From assembly GCA_030430125.1 (NCBI GenBank), contig JAUIGA010000127.1, positions 1 through 8,738 on the forward strand: a stretch of DNA of 8,738 nt, read 5' to 3'. Below the pieces are notes generated by a model. That model ran no database searches. It saw only the letters and a list, made by a program, of their open reading frames with translations, and was not told where the DNA came from. Each line of letters opens with the position of its first letter. The stretch's first letter is position 1. Below are positions 1-5,359 of this stretch, in pieces. Origin of the DNA: Chloroflexia bacterium. GTDB lineage: Bacteria; Chloroflexota; Chloroflexia; Thermomicrobiales; UBA6265. The position numbers and the translations under genes are program-made.

Positions 1-475
1 CACCGCCGTTGCCGGTGAGATCCAGCACAAGACCCGCCGAATGGCGGATGAGCTCCATGGCAGCGCCGAGTGCCGCAACCGCCAGGTCGTAGGTGTAGAA
101 CGACGTGAGCTTCAGCAACCCGATGTTCCCCGGAAGCAGGCGAACCGTGTCGACACCCCAGTTCCGGGCCGGGCCCTCCTGACGCCACCTGACGATCCAG
201 TCGTCGGCCGGACGGGCCGCATCGCCCAGATGCTCGACGAGCAGGTGGCCGTCGCCGGTCGCCAGGCGCAAATCCATCGTCGGGCGCCCGGCGAGTGCAG
301 CTGGCGCATCGCCCAGGTGGTGATATGCCTGCCGAGCTCTCGCCGCCCTGAGCATACCGGCACCAACGCGGCCGGTTTCAGGCACCACATGCCGCGCTTC
401 CAGCACCTCGGCGGCTCGTTCCAGCAACGCATCGATCTCTTCGCCCGACAGCGTGGTTGCAGACTCGTCGACCAT
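1..475 (-). CDS. S41-family peptidase, N-terminal part (runs off left edge)
   Basis: Only the first 158 codons are in the window; the 3' end lies beyond base 1. Residues about 9-60 are helical and resemble the domain that precedes the catalytic part in IRBP/CtpA-like S41 proteins. Residues 114-124 (LLPGNIGLLKL) and 149-158 (LVLDLTGNGG) match the S41 core, where a strand with NIGYL is followed by the substrate-binding DLRGNGG turn. The catalytic Ser and Lys would lie further along and cannot be checked. No signal peptide is visible, so a cytoplasmic protein is likely. The ATG at 475 is preceded directly by an in-frame GTG (478). A GAGGA (492-488) lies 9 bases from the GTG and 12 from the ATG, so the GTG may be the true start. 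The gene follows the MoaD-like gene by about 90 bases on the same strand and may share its transcript. Family assignment is from motifs only; activity is unproven. Confidence 0.72.
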   Translation of the reverse strand, partial: MVDESATTLSGEEIDALLERAAEVLEARHVVPETGRVGAGMLRAARARQAYHHLGDAPAALAGRPTMDLRLATGDGHLLVEHLGDAARPADDWIVRWRQEGPARNWGVDTVRLLPGNIGLLKLTSFYTYDLAVAALGAAMELIRHSAGLVLDLTGNGG

Positions 476-491
476 CACCCTGACCGATCCT

Positions 492-530
492 CACGCCGCG
501 ACCGGTTGCGGAGCAGCCCATCGCGGCGTG
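492..530 (-). repeat. Intercistronic inverted repeat before the S41 gene
   Basis: Perfect 10-bp arms, CACGCCGCGA (530-521, minus strand) and TCGCGGCGTG (501-492), enclose a 19-base loop. There is no T-run after it, so a classical intrinsic terminator is unlikely. The last base of the 3' arm is the first base of the GAGGA that would serve as ribosome binding site for the S41 gene. The hairpin could therefore lower translation of that gene or protect the upstream mRNA. The repeat is seen directly; the role is inference. Confidence 0.55.
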
Positions 531-567
531 TCTGGAATACGTGGACCTACAACCTCGTTGCGCCGCG

Positions 568-870
568 CTACCCGCCGGACATCGCGCCGACGATCCAGAA
601 CGGCTCCTTGCCGGTGACGACCTCCTCCGGCAGCGGATCGTCGATCGGATCGTGCGAAAGGTCCCGCTCGCAGGCGAAGAACCGTACCATCGGCCGCCGC
701 TCCTTCGTCCGGTGGTCGCGGATCGTCCCCTTCAGCATCGGGTAGGTCGCCTCGATCGCATCGACGACGGTCCGCGCCGTCACCGGCTCGACAACACCTT
801 CCAGCGCGATCTCGCGATCGTCGACGCGGGCCAGGGTGCGGAGATGCGCGGGCAGGATGACACGGATCAT
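568..870 (-). CDS. MoaD/ThiS-like ubiquitin-fold protein ending in Gly-Gly
   Basis: A 100-residue protein with the layout of molybdopterin synthase small subunit: a first strand (residues 1-12, MIRVILPAHLRT), a helix with the family pattern TVVDAIEATYPMLK (34-47), and a C-terminal stretch LPEEVVTGKEPFWIVGAMSGG that ends exactly in Gly-Gly. In MoaD and ThiS that Gly-Gly is adenylated by MoeB/ThiF and becomes a thiocarboxylate sulfur donor. No MoaE, MoeB or other molybdopterin gene is in the window, so a role in molybdenum cofactor synthesis is not supported; a dedicated sulfur carrier or ubiquitin-like modifier is possible. The start overlaps the stop of the propeller gene as ATGA (870-867), implying translational coupling. 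A GGAGGT (888-883) lies 12 bases upstream. An in-frame reading begins further upstream at 993, but it runs inside the propeller gene and lacks family similarity, so 870 is the start. Confidence 0.85.
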   Translation of the reverse strand: MIRVILPAHLRTLARVDDREIALEGVVEPVTARTVVDAIEATYPMLKGTIRDHRTKERRPMVRFFACERDLSHDPIDDPLPEEVVTGKEPFWIVGAMSGG

Positions 871-1985
871 GAGAGGGTCTGGACCTCCACCGACATCACC
901 TTCGGCAGGTCCGCCGCGATGGTGAGCCACGTGTCGCCACCGTCCGGCGACGCGTAGACCTGCCCACCGGTGGTGCCGAAATAGATGCCGCACGAGTCAA
1001 GCGAGTCGACCGCCATCGCGTCGCGCAGCACGTTGTGGTAGCAGTTTTCCTGAGGCAACCCGTTCGTCAGCGCCTCCCACTCGTTGCCGCCGCTGCGGCT
1101 CCGGTAGACCCGCAACTTGCCTTCGGGCGGAAAGTGCTCGGAGTCGCTCTTGATCGGCACGACGTAGACCGTCTCCGGCTCGTGTGCATGCACGGCGATC
1201 GGGAAGCCGAAGTCGCTTGGCAGGTTGCCGCTGATCTCGACCCAGTTCGCGCCGGCGTCGTCGGTGCGCATCACGTCCCAGTGCTTTTGCATGAAGAGCG
1301 TGTTCGGTTTCGACGGGTGCATTGCCAGCTTGTGTACGCAGTGCCCGACCTCGGCGTCAGAATCCGGCAGCTCCCACGGCGAGACGAGCCCGTGGTTGAT
1401 CGGCGTCCATGTCTTGCCGCCGTCGTCGGTGCGGAACGAGCCCGCCGCCGAGATCGCGACGAAGATCCGATCGGGGTTGGTCGGGTCCTCGATGATCGTG
1501 TGCAGGCACATGCCGCCCGCGCCCGGCGCCCAGAGGTTGCCGGACGGGTGCTCACGCAGCCCGGAGAGCTCGTGCCACGTAGTGCCGGCGTCGGTCGACT
1601 TGAACAGCGCGGCGTCCTCGACCCCGGCGTAGACGGTGTCCGGGTCGTGCAGCGACGGCTCCAGGTGCCAGACGCGCTTGAATTCCCAGGGGTGCTGGGT
1701 GCCGTCGTACCACTGGTGGGTGCCCGGCACGCCGTCGTAGGCGAACTCGTTGCCGATCACCTCCCAGGTCTTGCCGCCGTCGTCGGAGCGCTGCATAACC
1801 TGGCCGAACCAGTCACTGGTCTGGGATGCGTAGAGCCGGTTCGGATCGATCGGGGAGCCCGTGATGTGGTACATCTCGTGTCCCGCGAACTGCGGCTCGC
1901 TGATTTCCCACATCTTGCGGCTCTCGTCCGAAGTCAGGATGAACGCGCCCTTGCGCGTCCCCACCAGTACGCGTACGCCACTCAT
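867..1985 (-). CDS. BNR/Asp-box beta-propeller protein (sialidase/VPS10-like, COG4447 type)
   Basis: A 372-residue protein with six Asp-box motifs of the form S/T-x-D-x-G-x-x-W: SDDGGKTW (67-74), STDAGTTW (130-137), TDDGGKTW (186-193), TDDAGANW (241-248), SRSGGNEW (296-303, degenerate) and SPDGGDTW (346-353). Such repeats sit in turns of a beta-propeller. Proteins of this kind are often named exo-alpha-sialidase or glycosyl hydrolase, but I see no sialidase Arg triad or FRIP motif to justify an enzyme name. There is no signal peptide or membrane segment, so it is probably cytoplasmic. The start at 1985 has AAGGAG (2000-1995) at 9 bases. It is first in a run with the MoaD-like gene, with which it shares the ATGA overlap, and then the S41 gene. 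The tight coupling suggests that propeller and MoaD-like protein act together; the substrate is unknown. Confidence 0.85.
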   Translation of the reverse strand: MSGVRVLVGTRKGAFILTSDESRKMWEISEPQFAGHEMYHITGSPIDPNRLYASQTSDWFGQVMQRSDDGGKTWEVIGNEFAYDGVPGTHQWYDGTQHPWEFKRVWHLEPSLHDPDTVYAGVEDAALFKSTDAGTTWHELSGLREHPSGNLWAPGAGGMCLHTIIEDPTNPDRIFVAISAAGSFRTDDGGKTWTPINHGLVSPWELPDSDAEVGHCVHKLAMHPSKPNTLFMQKHWDVMRTDDAGANWVEISGNLPSDFGFPIAVHAHEPETVYVVPIKSDSEHFPPEGKLRVYRSRSGGNEWEALTNGLPQENCYHNVLRDAMAVDSLDSCGIYFGTTGGQVYASPDGGDTWLTIAADLPKVMSVEVQTLS

Positions 1986-2030
1986 GGTGTGCTGCTCCTT
2001 GGTGCGTCACGAATGCGATCGCCAACACGT

Positions 2031-2046
2031 TTGTGTACGTACGCAA
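2031..2046. promoter_or_regulatory. Operator-like palindrome upstream of the propeller gene
   Basis: The 16-base element TTGTGTACGTACGCAA is symmetric around 2038/2039 with one mismatched pair (2034/2043), and its centre GTACGTAC is a perfect 8-base palindrome. It lies 46-61 bases before the propeller start codon, in the 273-base gap after the preceding terminator. The size and symmetry suit a TetR- or GntR-class dimer. No regulator gene of those classes is in the window. A -10-like GATAAT (2077-2072, minus) lies just upstream of the palindrome but has no recognisable -35. The rest of the gap (about 2050-2212) holds no gene that I can support. Confidence 0.35.
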
Positions 2047-2092
2047 GCATACCGTGTGGAGCGGGTGGCACATTATCCGAAATTGCGATGGT

Positions 2093-2137
2093 TCGGCACG
2101 GGCATGACTCGGTCGGGGCAGGCACGTCGGCACGGGC
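2093..2137. repeat. Short direct repeat in the intergenic gap
   Basis: The 11-base string TCGGCACGGGC occurs at 2093-2103 and again at 2127-2137, with starts 34 bases apart. Both copies lie upstream of the propeller gene. It could be a pair of regulator sites or chance in GC-rich DNA; nothing else supports a function. Confidence 0.3.
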
Positions 2138-2212
2138 CCGGCTCTCGATGATGGTGACAAGTACGTGGACGGGCGCACAAACCCGCCCACACGGCGAGGC
2201 TGGGAGACCGCG

Positions 2213-2240
2213 AAACCGGCTCAACATGTGGTCGAGCCGG
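2213..2240 (-). terminator. Intrinsic-type terminator after the DGPF gene
   Basis: On the minus strand a 10-bp stem CCGGCTCGAC / GTTGAGCCGG (one G-T pair) closes a five-base loop (2240-2216) and is followed by TTT. It begins 18 bases after the stop codon of the DGPF gene. The T-run is short, as is common in high-GC bacteria. It separates the sigma/DGPF unit from the propeller unit. Confidence 0.65.
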
Positions 2241-2258
2241 ACGGCTTTGAGGTTCTCC

Positions 2259-2681
2259 CTACTGCCGCTGCGCCTGGATCCGCTCGCGCAGTTTCGCCTC
2301 CTGCTCACGCAGCTCCGGCGTGAACGCCTCGCCGAAGTCCTCGTCCTCGAACACGCGTCGCAGCTCAAGCTGGTCGCCATCGTTCATTGGGCACTTCTTC
2401 GCCCACTCGACGGCCTCGTCCATCGACTCGACCTTCCACATCCAGAATCCGGCAAGCAGCTCCTTGGTCTCGGCGAACGGCCCGTCGGTAACCGTGGTCT
2501 TGCCGCCTTCGAATCCGATGCGCACGCCGGCCGAGCTCGGGTGCAGTCCCTCGCCGTCGAGCATGATGCCGGCGTTGACCAGCGCCTCGTTGTACCTGCC
2601 CATCTCGGCGAAGGCCTCTTCTGTGCCTCCCGCTCCCGCTTCGATTTCCGGGGTGGACTTGAGCAGAACCATCACGCGCAT
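2259..2681 (-). CDS. DGPF/YCII-family protein (ECF42-associated)
   Basis: A 140-residue protein with the YCII-like ferredoxin-fold domain at residues 1-110 and the diagnostic DGPF motif at 66-69, in the context TVTDGPFAETKELLAGFWM. The C-terminal 30 residues are charged and predicted helical, a modest extension beyond the usual domain. The biochemical role of DGPF proteins is not established. Members of this family are, from established knowledge, the typical genomic neighbours and targets of ECF42 sigma factors, as here. The start at 2681 has AGGAG (2694-2690) at 8 bases and the family-typical opening MRVMVLLKS. An in-frame extension to 2840 is rejected because it would cross the promoter and lacks family similarity. 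Transcription probably starts near 2745 from the ECF42-type promoter. Confidence 0.88.
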   Translation of the reverse strand: MRVMVLLKSTPEIEAGAGGTEEAFAEMGRYNEALVNAGIMLDGEGLHPSSAGVRIGFEGGKTTVTDGPFAETKELLAGFWMWKVESMDEAVEWAKKCPMNDGDQLELRRVFEDEDFGEAFTPELREQEAKLRERIQAQRQ

Positions 2682-2724
2682 CTCGATATCTCCTGGTTTA
2701 CCGGTCTCAGCCGGCTGCGTGTTC

Positions 2725-2745
2725 GCCACGGGGCCACCCCGTGGC
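2725..2745 (-). repeat. Perfect hairpin at the predicted 5' end of the DGPF mRNA
   Basis: Arms GCCACGGGG and CCCCGTGGC, 9 bp and without mismatch, flank a three-base loop. On the minus strand the hairpin starts 7 bases after the -10 hexamer (ends 2752), so the transcript would begin with this stem-loop. A 43-base leader remains between it and the start codon, including the ribosome binding site. It could stabilise the mRNA 5' end, or be an operator or a weak terminator for transcripts from the sigma gene. The last is less likely because no T-run follows. Confidence 0.6.
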
Positions 2746-2751
2746 ATCAGA

Positions 2752-2780
2752 TAGTCGAACGGCCCGACACGATTTCGACA
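2752..2780 (-). promoter_or_regulatory. Probable ECF42-dependent promoter of the DGPF gene
   Basis: On the minus strand TGTCGA (2780-2775) and CGACTA (2757-2752) are separated by 17 bases. As I recall, ECF42 target promoters carry TGTCGA at -35 and a CGA-type -10, and ECF42 factors typically drive the neighbouring DGPF gene. A start near the G at 2745 gives a leader of about 64 bases. The element lies in the 155-base gap between the sigma gene and the DGPF gene. Confidence 0.65.
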
Positions 2781-2836
2781 TCGCCGCGCATGGATTTCGA
2801 ACGCTGGCAGCAACCCATACAAGTCGTCCCCGGCTT

Positions 2837-4093
2837 TCACTCATGACTCAGCGCCAGCATGCGCTTCTTGAGGAACCGCCGCTCCTGCTCCGGCGGGTCG
2901 AGCGCCAGCGCGCGCTCGTAGGCGGCCCGCGCCTCGTCGGTCATCCCGATCCGGCGGCACAGATCCGCCCGCGCCGCGTGCGCGAGATGGTAGTCCGCGA
3001 GATCGCCTCGCGCCAGGATACCGTTGATCAGGGCCAACCCCGCCGCGGGACCGTCCTGCATTGCCACGGCCGCCGCCCGGTTCAGCTCCACCACCGGCGA
3101 CGGCTCCACCAGCATCAGGAGATCGTACAACCCGACGATCCGTCCCCAGCCGGTCGTCTCCGTCGACTCCGCCTTCGCGTGCTCGGCCGCTATCGCCGCC
3201 TGCAGGGTGTAGGGACCCAATCGCCGGGTCGCCAGCGACTGCTCGACCAGGCGCTCCCCCTCGGCGATCATCGCACGATCCCACAGCGCGCGGTCCTGCT
3301 CCTCCAGCGGCACCATGTCGCCCGCCGGGTCAGCCCGTGCCGGCCGCCGCGCCTCGTGCAGCAGCATCAGCGCCAGCAGGCTCGACGCCTCGATGTCGGG
3401 CATGAGGCCGGTCAGCAGCCGCACCAGGCGAATTGCCTCACCGGAGAGATCGGGCCGGGTCAGGGAATACCCCGACGAGGCGGCATAGCCTTCGTTGAAC
3501 ACGAGATAGATCACCTGCAGCACCGCATCGAGCCGCTCCGGCCGCTCGTCCGGCTCCGGCACCTGATAGGGAACCCGCGCGTCGCGAATACGCTTCTTGG
3601 CGCGCACGATCCGCTGCGCGATGGCGGAGGGCGCGGCGAGGTAGGCGCGGGCGATCTCCTCGGTGGTGAGCCCGCACACTTCGCGCAGCGTCAATGCCAC
3701 GCGGGCATCCGGCGGCAATACCGGATGGCAACAGGTGAAGATCAGGCGCAACTGGTCGTCGGCGATGGTGGCATCGTCGATGTCGAACTCGTCCGGCGTG
3801 TCGAGGTCACGCTGCCAGGCGATCTCCGGCATCGCGCTGTCGAACCGCTGCCGGCGACGCATCGCGTCGATCGCCTTGAACCGCCCGGTGGAGACCAGCC
3901 AGGTTCGCGGGTTGTTCGGCACACCGTCGCGCGTCCACTGGTCGACCGCGGCGGCGAAGGCGTCGTGCATGGCATCCTCGGCCCGGTCGAAGTCACCAAG
4001 CAGGCGGATGAGGGTGGCGAGCACGCGGCGGGATTCGGTTCGATAGACGTTGTCGACCAGTGTTTGCATGCCTGCGGCGGTGACACCGCTCAT
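2837..4093 (-). CDS. ECF42-type RNA polymerase sigma factor with DUF6596/TPR-like extension
   Basis: A 418-residue protein, about twice the length of an ordinary ECF sigma factor. Region 2 spans about 20-82 (LLGDFDRAEDAMHDAFAAA, then PRTWLVSTGRFKAIDAMRRR for -10 binding). Region 4 spans about 113-170, with the helix-turn-helix LTTEEIARAYLAAPSAIAQR that reads the -35. The extension carries the NEGYAASSG signature (200-208) of the DUF6596 domain and a TPR-like C-terminal part (about 335-402, ending in ARAAYERALALDP). In ECF42 factors the extension is believed to take the place of an anti-sigma factor in control; none is encoded here. The start overlaps the DUF2277 stop as ATGA (4093-4090), and no strong ribosome binding site precedes it, which fits translational coupling. 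Met9 (4069) is a possible alternative start. The likely target is the downstream DGPF gene. Confidence 0.92.
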   Translation of the reverse strand: MSGVTAAGMQTLVDNVYRTESRRVLATLIRLLGDFDRAEDAMHDAFAAAVDQWTRDGVPNNPRTWLVSTGRFKAIDAMRRRQRFDSAMPEIAWQRDLDTPDEFDIDDATIADDQLRLIFTCCHPVLPPDARVALTLREVCGLTTEEIARAYLAAPSAIAQRIVRAKKRIRDARVPYQVPEPDERPERLDAVLQVIYLVFNEGYAASSGYSLTRPDLSGEAIRLVRLLTGLMPDIEASSLLALMLLHEARRPARADPAGDMVPLEEQDRALWDRAMIAEGERLVEQSLATRRLGPYTLQAAIAAEHAKAESTETTGWGRIVGLYDLLMLVEPSPVVELNRAAAVAMQDGPAAGLALINGILARGDLADYHLAHAARADLCRRIGMTDEARAAYERALALDPPEQERRFLKKRMLALSHE

Positions 4094-4362
4094 TGGGCGG
4101 CGAATCGCTGCGCCGAGCGGGCACGAGCCTTCGCGGCCTCCTCCTCGCGGTTCTTCGGTGTGGCGTTGGTCTGGAGTGCATCGAGCAGCCGTGCCGACGC
4201 GAGCGCGATCTCCTCCACGGCGGCATGGAATGCAGGCTCATTCGCCTGCGACGGCTTCGTGTACCCGCTGATCTTGCGGACGTACTGCAGGGCCGCGGAG
4301 TGGATCTCATCGTTGGTGGCGGGTGGATCGAAGTTGAACAGGGTCCGAATGTTCCTGCACAT
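4090..4362 (-). CDS. DUF2277 family protein
   Basis: A 90-residue protein opening with MCRNIRTLFNFDPPAT and continuing with a helical region containing ALQYVRKISGYTKPSQAN and FHAAVEEIALASARLLDAL, the hallmark pattern of DUF2277. The last 25 residues are highly charged (KNREEEAAKARARSAQR). The function of the family is unknown. The start at 4362 is set by the family's MCRNI opening and a GGAG (4376-4373) at 10 bases; an in-frame extension to 4635 would cross the divergent promoter region and is rejected. Its stop overlaps the start of the sigma gene by four bases, so the two are probably made together. The residues of the conserved MCRN opening, including Cys2, are intact. Confidence 0.88.
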   Translation of the reverse strand: MCRNIRTLFNFDPPATNDEIHSAALQYVRKISGYTKPSQANEPAFHAAVEEIALASARLLDALQTNATPKNREEEAAKARARSAQRFAAQ

Positions 4363-4411
4363 GGCGGTTCGTCTCCAGGTCGCGACGTCTTCGTCGCCGG
4401 GTATCCCTGCC

Positions 4412-4417
4412 ATTGTA
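4412..4417 (-). promoter_or_regulatory. Possible -10 element of the DUF2277-sigma operon
   Basis: TACAAT on the minus strand matches the housekeeping -10 at five of six bases and lies 50 bases before the DUF2277 start, predicting a leader of about 43 bases. No -35 is recognisable at 16-18 bases. No TGTCGA element occurs in this gap, so the sigma gene does not look autoregulated through its own operon promoter. Confidence 0.28.
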
Positions 4418-4503
4418 CGAACATGCCCGGATGCCTGCCGCCCCGCAGAGGGCGTGCCGGCAACGGTCAACACCGCACGGGCGAGCGCATCAGGTTCAAG
4501 ACC

Positions 4504-4532
4504 CTCACACTTGCTGATCCCGCTGCTATCAT
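4504..4532 (+). promoter_or_regulatory. Candidate promoter for a leaderless mRNA
   Basis: TATCAT (4527-4532, five of six to TATAAT) with CTCACA (4504-4509, four of six to TTGACA) at 17 bases. Transcription would start 7-8 bases later, at 4539/4540, which is the A of the ATG chosen for the downstream gene. No Shine-Dalgarno sequence precedes either possible ATG, which supports leaderless initiation. Confidence 0.4.
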
Positions 4533-4539
4533 GGCCGAC

Positions 4540-5244
4540 ATGAGCACTACCAGCTACGGCACCTGCAACCTGTGTGGCAAGCGCATGTCGAAGGCCGGCA
4601 TGACCCGGCATCTGGAAGCATGCGCGCCGCGCCACGATCCACCGGCGATGGGGCGACCTGCCCGGATTCTCCGGCTCCGTATCGAGGCCGCCTGGTCATC
4701 GTGGTACTGGATGGACGTGGAGCTCCGGCACGACCTGACGCTCCAGGAGCTGGACGGCTTCCTGCGGCTAACCTGGCTCGAGTGCTGCGGGCACCTCAGC
4801 TCGTTCTACATCGGGCACGATGAGTACACGGTGCCGTTCGCGCTGGGTGACTTCATGGATATGGGCCAGCGGTCCATGGACGTGCGGATCGGCAAGGTCC
4901 TGGGCAAGGGCGACCGGTTTCGTCACATCTATGACTTCGGCTCCTCAACAGAGGTCAAGCTGCGGGTCACGGGCGAGCGGCAAGGCAAGCTCGGCGACGA
5001 CTACCTGCGCCTCCTGAGCCGGAACGAACCTCCCGAGTGGGAATGCGATACCTGTGGGGCCACCGCGACGTGGATTTGCACGGTGTGCATGTATGAGCAG
5101 GACAACCCATTCTATTGCGAAGCGCACGCCCGCAATCACGACTGCGACGACCCCGAGATGCTGCTGCCGGTCGTGAACTCGCCCCGGATGGGGGTCTGCG
5201 CCTACACCGGTGCGCTGCCAGAGGAATACTGGTCCAACGCATGA
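4540..5244 (+). CDS. pRiA4b ORF-3-like protein with two zinc-binding modules
   Basis: A 234-residue protein and the only plus-strand gene supported here. Residues 9-28 form a C2HC finger (C9, C12, H24, C28). Residues about 42-150 resemble the plasmid pRiA4b ORF-3 (IS1096 passenger TnpR-annotated) domain: RILRLRIE, then DLTLQELDGFLRLTWL, then the hallmark-like HIYDFGSSTEVKLRV. Residues 169-202 hold a second cluster (C169, C172, C180, C183, C193, H196, H200, C202), spaced like a MYND/B-box cross-brace finger. The family's function is unknown; the transposon name is historical and no transposase, inverted ends or target duplication is seen here. Two in-frame ATGs exist, 4531 (adding MAD) and 4540; the latter is preferred because the putative -10 overlaps the former. 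It is divergent from the DUF2277 operon and convergent with the ATPase gene. Confidence 0.78.
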   Translation: MSTTSYGTCNLCGKRMSKAGMTRHLEACAPRHDPPAMGRPARILRLRIEAAWSSWYWMDVELRHDLTLQELDGFLRLTWLECCGHLSSFYIGHDEYTVPFALGDFMDMGQRSMDVRIGKVLGKGDRFRHIYDFGSSTEVKLRVTGERQGKLGDDYLRLLSRNEPPEWECDTCGATATWICTVCMYEQDNPFYCEAHARNHDCDDPEMLLPVVNSPRMGVCAYTGALPEEYWSNA

Positions 5245-5270
5245 CGGCGTCCGTTACCAAATCATCGCAG

Positions 5271-5332
5271 GGGAGGCCTGGCCCGCGCCAACGATCATGG
5301 TCGTGGCGAAGTCAGCGCGGGCCAGGCCTCCC
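5271..5332. terminator. Long perfect inverted repeat between convergent genes (possible bidirectional terminator)
   Basis: Perfect 18-bp arms (5271-5288 and 5315-5332, arm GGGAGGCCTGGCCCGCGC) enclose 26 bases that contain a small ACGA/TCGT stem. It starts 26 bases after the plus-strand stop and lies 27 bases beyond the ATPase stop on the minus strand, so it could end transcription from both sides. There is no T-run on either strand, so Rho-independent action is uncertain. A repeated extragenic palindrome is the alternative. Confidence 0.55.
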
Positions 5333-5359
5333 ACACCGCTGTGCCCAACGGCGACGGCA

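Noticed and set aside
41..745. Plus-strand open frame at the left edge
   Set aside because: It is antisense to the S41 and MoaD-like genes, both of which show recognisable family motifs on the minus strand.
867..1985. Active sialidase
   Set aside because: Asp boxes alone mark a propeller fold; no catalytic Arg triad or FRIP motif was seen.
2165..2190. Second GC hairpin (GGGCG/CGCCC) downstream of the DGPF terminator
   Set aside because: Only a 5-bp stem with an 8-base loop and no T-run; expected by chance in this composition.
1035..2846. Plus-strand open frame of about 600 codons
   Set aside because: It is antisense to the propeller and DGPF genes, rich in Arg/His/Pro/Val without domain features, and spans two genes plus their terminator; an artefact of GC-rich codon use.
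2741..4543. Plus-strand open frame opposite the sigma and DUF2277 genes
   Set aside because: Composition is low-complexity Arg/His/Gln and the opposite strand carries an unmistakable sigma factor.
4540..5244. Transposable element suggested by the IS1096/pRiA4b family name
   Set aside because: No transposase, terminal repeats or target duplication surround the gene; the 18-bp repeat has both arms on one side of it and cannot be element ends.
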